A DNA stretch of 64,000 bases. Origin: Phlebotomus papatasi. Lineage: Eukaryota; Arthropoda; Insecta; Diptera; Psychodidae. Below the pieces are notes generated by a model, which was not told where the DNA came from, ran no database searches, and worked only from the letters and a program-made list of their open reading frames with translations. Every line of letters begins with the position of its first letter. Positions within the stretch are counted from its first letter, which is position 1. The position numbers and the translations under genes were made by a program. This document shows positions 54,872 to 64,000 of the stretch, one piece after another. The stretch is taken from positions 63,674,627-63,738,626 of the forward strand of contig NC_077223.1 in the NCBI RefSeq assembly GCF_024763615.1. The letters run 5' to 3'.

Positions 54872-55371
54872 NNNNNNNNNNNNNNNNNNNNNNNNNNNNN
54901 NNNNNNNNNNNNNNNNNNNNNNNNNNNNNNNNNNNNNNNNNNNNNNNNNNNNNNNNNNNNNNNNNNNNNNNNNNNNNNNNNNNNNNNNNNNNNNNNNNNN
55001 NNNNNNNNNNNNNNNNNNNNNNNNNNNNNNNNNNNNNNNNNNNNNNNNNNNNNNNNNNNNNNNNNNNNNNNNNNNNNNNNNNNNNNNNNNNNNNNNNNNN
55101 NNNNNNNNNNNNNNNNNNNNNNNNNNNNNNNNNNNNNNNNNNNNNNNNNNNNNNNNNNNNNNNNNNNNNNNNNNNNNNNNNNNNNNNNNNNNNNNNNNNN
55201 NNNNNNNNNNNNNNNNNNNNNNNNNNNNNNNNNNNNNNNNNNNNNNNNNNNNNNNNNNNNNNNNNNNNNNNNNNNNNNNNNNNNNNNNNNNNNNNNNNNN
55301 NNNNNNNNNNNNNNNNNNNNNNNNNNNNNNNNNNNNNNNNNNNNNNNNNNNNNNNNNNNNNNNNNNNNNNN
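54872..55371. other. Assembly gap (500 N)
   Basis: Exactly 500 consecutive N, probably a placeholder length. It hides sequence upstream of the minus-strand exon at 54650-54846. Confidence 0.99.
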
Positions 55372-55444
55372 TAATAAAAGACAGAAATGTCCCTTTGTTT
55401 CGACTATTAATGAAACTCTAGAAACTAATAATTTCCCAAAACTT

Positions 55445-56445
55445 AGAGTAAGTGTTCCAAATTTCGTCCAGCTTCTAATTTCGGCCACTTTGAGTGTAAT
55501 TTCGGCCATGCAAATAAATTAATTAAAATAATGTATGAAATCTTCGAATAGTCAATGAATTCATTTTGCTTTTAAATATTTATTCATTTTAGGATGTATT
55601 AACACAAAGACCGTTAAATTTTAGGTCTAATTTGAATTTAAACTGCGTTTTAAAAACTCAGTGTGGAAAGTCTTACAAAAAATGCGTTTCTAGCTGTCTT
55701 GTGATTTGTGGTGAAGTGCAAAAAGTTTTCATTCGGTGTTTTTCATGAAAATTGATTAGTTTTCCTTAAAGATTCTTTCTGTTTAAGTCATAGTGAATAA
55801 TTCTTTAAATTTCGGATAAAATTTCCCAGCTGGATCCTGTATTTCGCGTAAAAAGTAGATACTTTGTGCTCCGGTGAGGTAGTGTTGCCTATTCCGGCAA
55901 CATCTTTTGCTTTCCTAAATTTTTTATTCATTTTGTGTTTTTTTTTTTTCAATTTCTGAGTTTTACAATGTCCAGTGAAAAAAACCATCGCTTCTATGAA
56001 AAAGATGATGTGGAGAAGGCATTGGAAGAGTTCAGGAAAGGCAAATTGCTACGGGAATCTGCGCGTAAATTTGAGATGCTACTATTCAGGTCTTCAAGAC
56101 AAATTACACGAAAGATCTCAGGGATTGTGGGTCATATAAACGTATTAAACTCGTTCTGTATGACGTTTTGAAATTTTCTATCTGTTGCGTCACAAAAGGT
56201 GGTCAGAAAAAAGGTGGCCGGAATTTCACTCAAAGTGGACGGAATACTACCCAAAGCAATGCCCATATTTTTATAAATTTTTCAATATTTTAGGAAGTGA
56301 TTTAAAGAAAGCAAAGATGATAAACTAGTTTTCAAGGTTCAACACAACCCTCCCGAAAAGGAAGTAACAAAAAATATCAATATGAATTAAAATTATTGCA
56401 TTTCAAACTTAGGACTTCGGTGCTTATAGGGTACTTTGCCTAAAG
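55445..56445 (+). mobile_element. Decayed pogo-like DNA transposon
   Basis: The left end (GAGTAAGTGTTCCAAATTTC then CGGCC motifs) and the right region (ATTTCAAACTTAGGACTTCG then GTGCTTATAGGGTACTTTGCC) resemble the ends of 4872-5305 and 43482-44232. Inside lies the psq-type helix-turn-helix fragment at 55968-56171. It is longer than its relatives and probably closest to the autonomous parent. The right terminus is degraded. Confidence 0.6.
55968..56171 (+). pseudogene. psq/CENP-B-type helix-turn-helix transposase remnant
   Basis: From ATG 55968 the frame reads MSSEKNHRFYEKDDVEKALE, then a stretch ending LLRESARKFEM, a match to the psq/pogo DNA-binding domain pattern (Y.eeDle.ALe.vr.Gk...r.AA.ky). 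Directly afterwards the similarity continues in another frame (LQDKLHERSQG near 56094-56126), showing a frameshift. No catalytic DDE core is seen downstream. Probably the relic of the transposase that mobilised the TTAGGGTAAGTGTGCC elements. A host psq gene is less likely, given the surrounding termini. Confidence 0.65.
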
Positions 56446-56704
56446 CGAGACAGTTTGGAAAGGGAGACACAGCAGTGTGGAATGAGAGACACCTCCCTAA
56501 AAACTTGATAATAAATCAATTAAATATCTCAATTTTCGATAAAAAGATTATTAAAACTATTATTGTGATTATTTGAGAAGCTAAAAATGCAAAAGTCGTT
56601 ATTAAATACTCAAAGGGTGACTTGCAAGAAGAATTTTAAAAATGAACTGCATGCGTGAAATTCATAACCTTGACACGGTAGTTGTCATTTTCTCTGTTTC
56701 TAAA

Positions 56705-56945
56705 AAGCTGTCTACACATTATCAAAAAATTCTGTAAAAAATGACATTAAAAAAAGTTCTTTAAAAAAATCGCCTCCAGACTAGTGAAATTTTTTTTAAA
56801 AAAACTGGATTTTTTACAGAAATTTGTATAGTGTGTAGGCGATTTTGTAAAAAAACGACCCATTTCTTTAAAAAATCAAGGTTTTTTCTTTAAAAAAATT
56901 CTTTTAAAAAAATGCCTCTACACACTGGGACAATTTTTTACAAAA
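56705..56945. repeat. MITE with CTACACAC termini
   Basis: AAGCTGTCTACACATTATCA at the left, GCCTCTACACACTGGGACAA at the right, with two internal poly-A/T palindromic blocks and TAGTGTGTAGGCG in the centre. Related to 16312-16452. Confidence 0.55.
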
Positions 56946-57065
56946 CAGTTTTTTAAAGAATTTTTTAAAAAATCACAGCAACTCGAGACATTTTTCATGA
57001 AAATTTGTCATTTGAGTGGTGGAAAAAGTGTGAAAAGTGTTTGTTGGAATTCCCTGGGATAGTTG

Positions 57066-58388
57066 TTAGTGAATGTTCGTGGAAAATTTTCCAAAATTGC
57101 GAAAGTGCAGTGTTTTTCTACAGAAGTTGTTCCCAGTGGAATCAAAGCCAGCTTTGGAGGAACACTTTCGCTGATTTTTCTTTTGACGTTGCCGAAAGTT
57201 GTGATGTCCGTGTATTCTTGAAGATTGTTATGGTACAGTAACCTCGTGCACCAAATTAAAACATGAATGGAAAGAAGGAAATTGAAGAAACGAAGTGGTT
57301 AAACTGACGTGAAGATAATATGAAGGCAGGACACGAATGTCCCTTCCGGAAGCGTCAGTCACACTGACGCTTCCGGAAGGGACATTCGTGTCCTGCCTTC
57401 ATATGAAATTGAAGAATTTTGGAACATGAACCTGGTAAATCAATCAAGACAATAGACCTATTCAGAGCCACTGAGGAGATCCTAGTACATACAAGAGTCA
57501 TCCGTAGTTACCACAGCCCATCACTTGAAGCCCCAGAACCACCTCCCATCATTCCTCCTTTTCAACCACGATGGAAATGTTCCCATCCGGAAGCACAAGG
57601 ATGAGATAGCTACAAACTTTTGCTTCCTCCATGGGACTCCTGCTTGGACAGTAGTGGATAGTGGCTTTAATGTACACCGGATAACCAATAAAAGATTTCG
57701 GATTGGAAACCAAGATATATGAGAATTTATTTTTCATAAAATTTATCATAATTATCACCAGTGTCCGGAATCAAATCAGTGTCATCCAGTATCCGGAATC
57801 AAATTTGTAGAGTTGCACTGGATCAATTTTTGCAGGAATTTTGGTGAAGCACTTTCTAATTATTCCTCAAAGTCCTTCCCCTCATCCACTATCATGCTTT
57901 TCCAATTGTAGTCCTGAATTTTTTGCAGGAATAGCTTTGCAATAAAATCAACCAGTTTTTTTTTAGCATATTCATAGTATTTACGTCAATGTTCTTGGTT
58001 ACAAATACTCCTGTTCATCCAAACGTATCCACAAGTTTTCCTGAAGTCCTGAAGCTTTTCCAGAAAGAGCTGCTGATCAATGGAATCTAGGATCTTTTGA
58101 GCTGCACACCTTCTTCTCCACTCTACCCATTGTTCCTGGTAACAAATTTGTCCTTCCGAGTAATTTCTGCGGTTCTTCTGATGAGCATGTTTTGGTTTCC
58201 AGATTATCGCAAAGAAAAACAATTTCTGTACATAAATAACTGCGATAATCACACAAAATTTTTAGGGAAAAACAACATTTTGAGGTTATGTTCACACACT
58301 CCGGAATATTGATTCCACTGGGAACAACTTCTGTAGAAAAACACTGCACTTTTGCAATTTTGGAAAATTTTCCACGATCATTCACTAA
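57066..58388. repeat. Segment bounded by 80-bp inverted repeats
   Basis: 57066-57145 (GGAAAATTTTCCAAAATTGC, AGAAGTTGTTCCCAGTGGAA) recurs inverted at 58309-58388 with few differences. Between them lie a perfect hairpin (57318-57404) and protein-like minus-strand frames near 57560-57750 and 57986-58252 that do not join into one gene. Possibly a decayed transposon with captured or unfamiliar coding sequence. Identity unknown. Confidence 0.6.
57318..57404. repeat. Perfect 42-bp inverted repeat with 3-base loop
   Basis: 57318-57359 is the exact reverse complement of 57363-57404, loop CAC. The arms include GACACGAATGTCCCTTCCGG and the palindrome CTTCCGGAAG. An RNA from here would form an uninterrupted hairpin. 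Confidence 0.95.
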
Positions 58389-58539
58389 GCGAGCTGAAGC
58401 TAGCACACAAGTGACAGGACACAAATTTGACAATACTAGAAAACAGAGTGATGTGCACAGCTTTATTTTATTGTGAGATTTTGATGGTTCAGGGAGTGGA
58501 ATCTGGTGCTGGAAGACAATTATTGCACTGGATTACACT

Positions 58540-60800
58540 TTCCCAGTGCCCAGTGGTGTTCTCAGTGTCCTTTGTGAGTGTTTCATTAGGGTTTCTAGTT
58601 GTGTCCTCAAGAGCGCAAATGTGTCCTCCAGTACACAATTTGCGCTCTCCAGTACACAAATTCATCTTCTCTCCAGACAGTGGAATCTTGATACTGGTGA
58701 ACAGGGTCACCAGATTCCACTTCTCTGATCCCTTAGTGTTCGTGTGAGTGATTTCCGGCCGCAAGATTTGTGCAGTGTTAGTGTTTTTTTAGGGCTTAAA
58801 GTTGTGTCCTACAGAGCAGAATTTTGCGCTCTCCAGTGCACAATTGTTTCTGCTCCCCAGGGAGTGGATTCTACACACTGGTGAACAGGGTCACCAGATT
58901 CCTGTTCTCTGGTCTCTAAGTGTTCATGTGGGTGACTTCCGGCCGGAAGATTTGTGTAGTGTCAGTGTTTTTCTGGGGCTTAAAGTTGTGTCCTACAGAG
59001 CAGAATTTTGCGCTCTCCAGTGCACAATTGTTTCTGCTCCCCAGGGAGTGGATTCCTCATTCTGGTGAACAGGGTCACCAGATTTCTGTTCTCTGGTCTC
59101 TAAGTGTTCATGTGGGTGACTTCCGGCCGGAAGATTTGTGTAGTGTCAGTGTTTTTCTGGGGCTTAAAATTGTGTCCTACAGAGCAGAATTTTGCGCTCT
59201 CCAGTACACAATTGTTTCTGCTCCCCAGGGAGTGGATTCCTCATTCTGGTGAACAGGGTCACCAGATTTCTGTTCTCTGGTCTCTAAGTGTTCATGTGGG
59301 TGACTTCCGGCCGGAAGATTTGTGTAGTGTCAGTGTTTTTCTGGGGCTTAAAATTGTGTCCTACAGAGCAGAATTTTGCGCTCTCCAGTACACAATTGTT
59401 TCTGCTCCCCAGGGAGTGGATTCCTCATTCTGGTGAACAGGGTCACCAGATTTCTGTTCTCTGGTCTCTAAGTGTTCATGTGGGTGACTTCCGGCCGGAA
59501 GATTTGTGCAGTGTCAGTGTTTTTCTGGGGCTTAAAGTTGTGTCCTACAGAGCAGAATTTTGCGCTCTCCAGTGCACAATTGTTTCTGCTCCCCAGGGAG
59601 TGGATTCCTCATTCTGGTGAACAGGGTCACCAGATTTCTGTTCTCTGGTCTCTAAGTGTTCATGTGGGTGACTTCCGGCCGGAAGATTTGTGTAGTGTCA
59701 GTGTTTTTCTGGGGCTTAAAGTTGTGTCCTACAGAGCAGAATTTTGCGCTCTCCAGTGCACAATTGTTTCTGCTCCCCAGGGAGTGGATTCCTCATTCTG
59801 GTGAACAGGGTCACCAGATTTCTGTTCTCTGGTCTCTAAGTGTTCATGTGGGTGACTTCCGGCCGGAAGATTTGTGTAGTGTCAGTGTTTTTCTGGGGCT
59901 TAAAGTTGTGTCCTACAGAGCAGAATTTTGCGCTCTCCAGTGCACAATTGTTTCTGCTCCCCAGGGAGTGGATTCCTCATTCTGGTGAACAGGGTCACCA
60001 GATTTCTGTTCTCTGGTCTCTAAGTGTTCATGTGGGTGACTTCCGGCCGGAAGATTTGTGTAGTGTCAGTGTTTTTCTGGGGCTTAAAGTTGTGTCCTAC
60101 AGAGCAGAATTTTGCGCTCTCCAGTGCACAATTGTTTCTGCTCCCCAGGGAGTGGATTCCTCATTCTGGTGAACAGGGTCACCAGATTTCTGTTCTCTGG
60201 TCTCTAAGTGTTCATGTGGGTGACTTCCGGCCGGAAGATTTGTGTAGTGTCAGTGTTTTTCTGGGGCTTAAAGTTGTGTCCTACAGAGCAAAATTTTGCG
60301 CTCTCCAGTGCACAATTGTTTCTGCTCCCCAGGGAGTGGATTCCTCATTCTGGTGAACAGGGTCACCAGATTTCTGTTCTCTGGTCTCTAAGTGTTCATG
60401 TGGGTGACTTCCGGCCGGAAGATTTGTGTAGTGTCAGTGTTTTTCTGGGGCTTAAAGTTGTGTCCTACAGAGCAGAATTTTGCGCTCTCCAGTGCACAAT
60501 TGTTTCTGCTCCCCAGGGAGTGGATTCCTCATTCTGGTGAACAGGGTCACCAGATTTTTGTTCTCTGGTCTTTAAGTGTTCATGTGGGTGACTTCCGGCC
60601 GGAATATTTGTGCGTGTTTACTGCTTTTCCAAGTCCCGAAAATTGTGCTCTGTGATAATTATGCTGTGACACAGAGAACAACTTCCTTCCTGCCCAGGGA
60701 GTGGGAATTTGCATCTGATGGATTGTATTTCACTAGGTTCCCAGTCCCTGATGCCTCAGTGTTGATCTGAGTGTCTTCCGGCTGAAAGATTTCAATGCTT
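58540..60800 (+). repeat. 184-bp satellite array
   Basis: Unit starts (TGTTCATGTGGGTGACTTCC) recur at exact 184-bp spacing at 58736 (diverged), 58920, 59104, 59288, 59472, 59656, 59840, 60024, 60208, 60392 and 60576. The central units are almost identical, while the first (about 58540-58735) and last (60600-60800) are diverged, the usual gradient of an array homogenised by unequal exchange. Each unit contains the 14-bp palindrome CTTCCGGCCGGAAG and the stem-loop CTGGTGAACAGGGTCACCAG. 184 is not a multiple of three, so the overlapping 110-codon frames are repeat artefacts. Confidence 0.97.
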
Positions 60801-60856
60801 TGCCTTTGTAATTGAGTAATTGGGTTGGCTTTAATTTTTTTTTCTTTTCATTTCAG

Positions 60857-61209
60857 GTGACTGGACATGGACATTGGCGCGCCGGAAGCTGGATGGGATG
60901 GCCTGGACTGAAGAGCAGCAACACTGGATCCAAGGTAAGATTTTTATTGTATCGTTTATTATCGTGTTTTAATTTTTTTTTTCATTTCAGGTGACTGGAC
61001 ATGGACATTAGCGCGCCGGAAGCTGGATGGGATGGCCTGGACTGAAGAGCAGCAACACTGGATCCAAGGTAAGATTTTTATTGTATCGTTTATTATCGTG
61101 TTTTAATTTTTTTTTCCTTTTCATTTCAGGTGGCTGGACATGGACATTGGCGCGCCGGAAGCTGGATGGGATGGCCTGGACCATGGATTACTGTATCCTG
61201 GATAGTAGA
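60857..61209 (+). pseudogene. Triplicated 78-bp exon-like unit with mini-introns
   Basis: Three near-identical units start at 60857, 60991 and 61130. Each is preceded by a T-rich tract and TTTCAG; the first two end ATCCAAG|GTAAGA after 78 bp. The intervening 56- and 61-bp stretches have proper GT-AG ends and typical insect mini-intron size. Joined in phase 1, the frame reads DWTWTLARRKLDGMAWTEEQ then QHWIQG, repeated. The third copy diverges after GMAWT and ends MDYCILDSR and TAG at 61207-61209. AATAAA follows at 61248. I see no upstream start exon, so this may be the 3' part of a gene, a duplicated relic, or part of a satellite-derived transcript. Family not recognised. Confidence 0.5.
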
Positions 61210-61247
61210 TAGAGATTTTCGTGTTTCATAGTAGTGCAAACAAATCA

Positions 61248-61253
61248 AATAAA
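61248..61253 (+). terminator. Possible polyadenylation signal
   Basis: AATAAA 38 bases after the TAG of the last exon-like unit. It is consistent with a plus-strand transcript ending here. Confidence 0.4.
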
Positions 61254-61287
61254 AGTGCACCATCGCATAGTGCGATTTGATGCCCAG

Positions 61288-61390
61288 AAATATTATATTT
61301 ATATTATATTATTTATTATATTATATTATTTATTATATTATATTATTTATTATATTATATTATTTATTATATTATATTATATTATATTGG
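61288..61390. repeat. ATT/ATATT microsatellite
   Basis: TTATATTATATTATTTATTA units repeated for about 100 bases. The 140-codon frame through it is low complexity. Confidence 0.9.
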
Positions 61391-62547
61391 ATAAATCGAA
61401 ATGTTATATTTCTGAATCAACCAATAAAGCACTAAATTTGTATGTGATATGTCTTTGGTTTGTCTTTGCTCCTGATGAAGATAATTCTGTGAGTGATCTT
61501 ATCATTGGAAAGGTGAGTTCATTTGCTATTAGTATCTTATGTATTTGTTCCATTAAGATCAATTTGTGGTCATCAGAGGGTCATTATATGTTGAAGAGGT
61601 TGAAGATGACACTTTTTGCAATACCACTGCTCAGTTATTTATCGGACCAGGAGTGATCCACGAAGTTAGCACATGAATATTCTGTTAGACTATCTCTAGG
61701 ATCAAAGATTTTGTTAGAATATTCCTGAAGAATAAATTGCAAAACTATTATTATTTTCAGATGTTTCTAAATAAACTGATAAAAGATATAGGTACTTCAA
61801 ATGGAACTATATCATGTCCACGCCCACGCCAGAGCCCTCCTACTCCAAGAACATATTTTTTCGATATATATTTATCGAAAACTGAACCATCTTTTTTTTA
61901 TATTTCAATAAAATGTATAGTTATTGAAATAAATAAATGAAAATTTTTGCACTTAGAAATTTTTTAGAGATACCTAAGGCAGACATTGTATTCCCAGATA
62001 TAATTACAGAAATAATGTTAAAGGTTAAAATAAACTGTGAATAATTAAATTTTTGTCTTATATTTTTAGGCATTTATGGTTTATGTATGTACATGTAGAG
62101 CTTTTGAAGTTTTCATGCTTTTAAGTTTTTCAAGAAAAAATTAATTAAAAAATATTTCATCAAGTCATTAGAAACATTTGTCATTATATTTAGAATTAAT
62201 ATAATAGTGTCAACAGCCATCACCATTAAATTTATTCGTATAGAAATTGAAACTCAATAATTTTTGCAGAAGTATAATTTATTATAATTTATTATTAACA
62301 TTATGCCCAACGCATAGTAACTTTTGTTTAGAAAACATATTTTTGACACTTCAATGAGAATGAATGAAACCGAGATATATAGTTTTCGCTCTCTCTCTTA
62401 TAGGAAATTTTGAAAACATGTTTTCAAACAAACATTATTGTGCGTCGGACATTATATTTCTATATTTTTTATTTTCCCTTAATTTTATATTTTTACAGAA
62501 ATATATTTTTGCATGTAAAAAAACTTGTATTTTACTAAAAGTAATGC
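61391..62547. other. Intergenic, no gene supported
   Basis: AT-rich. No splice-supported exon or repeat terminus recognised. Confidence 0.45.
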
Positions 62548-62835
62548 GTAAATAAAATAATAATAATAATAAAAAATAATGGTGGTAACATTCCATAGAG
62601 GAACTTTGGCCTTTCCGCAAGGGAGTTTGGAACACTCTTATTATTTTTTTCTTATACGGAATGAGATTTTCAGTCCCATTCCACGTGAAATCAAGTGCAG
62701 TGAAGCACACTGAATGCAATTCGAACACCTTTAATGCCAAAAAAATTCCTGATGACCTAAAGGAGATTCGAACCCGGGACACTGGCAACCTAGAGTGAGT
62801 GCTCTACCATTTGATCCATTGAATCCATTCTTCAT
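62548..62835 (-). mobile_element. tRNA-derived SINE
   Basis: On the minus strand the head has an A-box-like GGATCAAATGGTAGAGC and a B box GGGTTCGAATCTC (62764-62776), spaced as in a tRNA, followed by an unrelated body of about 170 bp and an (AAT)n tail at 62553-62579. The anticodon arm does not fold properly, so this is not a functional tRNA gene. The promoter boxes would drive RNA polymerase III transcription. The exact 5' end is uncertain. Confidence 0.8.
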
Positions 62836-63279
62836 TATCTCTTTTAGTTTAGGCGCTAGGTGAGAAAATATTAAAATTTTTTGAAACTCTGCTTCTAAAA
62901 TTCATATTTTTAGTTTTTTCAATATTTTTTTTTAAATAAAATATACAAAGTAGAATGACATATCTTTCAGTAAAAAATAAATTTATTTTAGTCAGATAAC
63001 TTTAAATCGGTTTTTTTCTGGAAATTAGAAATGAGCTTTTTTGCACAAATATTTTTTGTTGCTTTTGCTCTGACCTGTCACACAAAACTGGGGATAGCAA
63101 CTAAACGAAGTGTCAAAATGAGTTCAAACTTTCAAGAGATGTTTGCAAGACTATTACCGAGAACACTGTAGCACTTTTAAATAGATAAAAGCTTTATTGT
63201 CGCTGTAAATATGTTTTTTGTGAAGACTGTCTGGAGGTGGTCTTACCTGTTAGAGGGTTAATTGCTCAAACTCAAGCAG

Positions 63280-63462
63280 TTTCCACGATCCATTTTTTTT
63301 TTCAATTTCTCACCATCGTGGCTTGCAAACGGTAAGCGATATTGACTTTCGGTCTTCAGTGACCCCCCCCCCCCCACCACCTTACCTCGCGGCCATTGCC
63401 GTCTTAGCGTTGGTGACAAACTTCCAGAGTAAAACGATGGAAAACCCCTTCATAGGTTGTAT
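63280..63462. repeat. Mosaic of two dispersed repeats plus a C-run
   Basis: GGTAAGCGATATTGACTTTC (CTGCTCGAACTC family, cf. 51372) runs into a C-rich tract near 63363 and then GCCGTCTTAGCGTTGGTGAC and AGGTTGTATGG (cf. 1140-1230). Confidence 0.65.
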
Positions 63463-63633
63463 GGTCAGGTTTACACTTTTACAATATTTTTATTGGTGAG
63501 TCTGTCCATGAGTACCTTAATGGTAAGAAAAGGGCCTAGCCATATAATGGCTGTTTGAAGAAAAAACATTAAAGAAAAAGAAAAAGAAATTTAAAAAAAG
63601 AAAAGAAATAAAATACACGAATTATACAAATAG

Positions 63634-63812
63634 AGTAGACTCTTACTAATTCGGCTCTTTTAAGACCGGGCTACTTTTTAATTCGGACAGCAGTTAAATT
63701 TGAAAAAAAGTTTGCTGACAATTTTCAAGTTTGATTATGATTATCAAATGAAGCAAATATACTCAAATTTGCCATGTTTTGTCTTGGTTCTGATGTGTTT
63801 TTGCATTATGTT
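63634..63812 (+). repeat. Truncated Tigger-like MITE
   Basis: GAGTAGACTCTTACTAATTC then GGCTCTTTTAAGACCGGGCT and TGCCATGTTTTGTC correspond, inverted, to the right half of 46487-46821. The other end is missing. Confidence 0.65.
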
Positions 63813-64000
63813 AACGGAAATTTTAATTTAAATTTAGCTTTCACCGAGCGCCATGAGCGCGCCTAGCGGAAAAATGAGATAGTGTTAGAATGGTTAGAAT
63901 AGAAAAAAGAAAGAAGAGAGCACACGCAAAATTAATTTGTCAAAAAAAAGTGAATTAAAACTTGTTAAAAGATAATACGTTTTGTTTTATTTGGCAACAC

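Noticed and set aside
54713..55522. Long frames across 54713-55522 on both strands
   Set aside because: They are open only because the 500-N gap contains no stop codons.
58802..60655. Nine overlapping plus-strand frames of about 88-110 codons, nearly identical
   Set aside because: They are produced by the 184-bp satellite. Because 184 is not divisible by three, each frame runs under two units and then stops. There are no splice sites or continuous frame.
61234..61656. 140-codon plus frame
   Set aside because: Much of it is the ATT microsatellite; the remainder has no support.
62764..62830. tRNA gene on the minus strand
   Set aside because: The A and B boxes are present, but the anticodon arm does not fold and an unrelated body with (AAT)n tail follows, so it is a SINE head.

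Overview
This is AT-rich eukaryotic nuclear DNA, almost certainly from a dipteran insect. A nematoceran such as a sand fly would fit, but nothing here fixes the species. The evidence is two recognisable insect-type spliced genes (a GRASP65-like Golgi stacking protein and a NHERF/Sip1-like PDZ adaptor), GT-AG introns, AATAAA signals, an intact I-clade LINE and many miniature inverted-repeat elements with TA or TTAA target duplications. There are no prokaryotic features. A 500-N assembly gap lies at 54872-55371.

Layout. 1-2560: nested repeats. 2564-6723: GRASP65 homologue on the minus strand, three coding exons. 6724-12579: its divergent promoter region, split by a full-length non-LTR retrotransposon (6945-12339) with a perfect 13-bp target duplication. 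12580-19558: two-exon plus-strand gene for a 585-aa protein I do not recognise; its 5.2-kb intron is full of nested MITEs. 19.6-36.3 kb: gene-poor repeats, including a 22-bp satellite of about 1.9 kb that switches orientation, a truncated LINE with target duplication, and foldback elements. 37843-45667: Sip1/NHERF-like gene on the plus strand, two coding exons with a 7.1-kb intron. 46-54.6 kb: repeat-rich intergenic DNA. 54650-54846: terminal coding exon of an unidentified minus-strand gene, cut off from its upstream exons by the gap. 55.4-61.3 kb: a decayed pogo-like transposon with a psq-type helix-turn-helix, an inverted-repeat-flanked segment with a perfect 42-bp hairpin, a 184-bp satellite, and three tandem copies of an exon-plus-mini-intron unit. 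62.5-64 kb: a tRNA-derived SINE and MITE fragments.

How the parts relate. GRASP65 and the 585-aa gene are head to head. Without the retrotransposon their start codons would be about 450 bp apart, so they probably share a promoter that was recently split. GRASP65 and Sip1 both carry PDZ domains but are unrelated in function (Golgi stacking versus ERM/cortical scaffolding) and do not form a functional cluster. Most of the remaining sequence is layered transposon debris, with several clear cases of one element inserted inside another.
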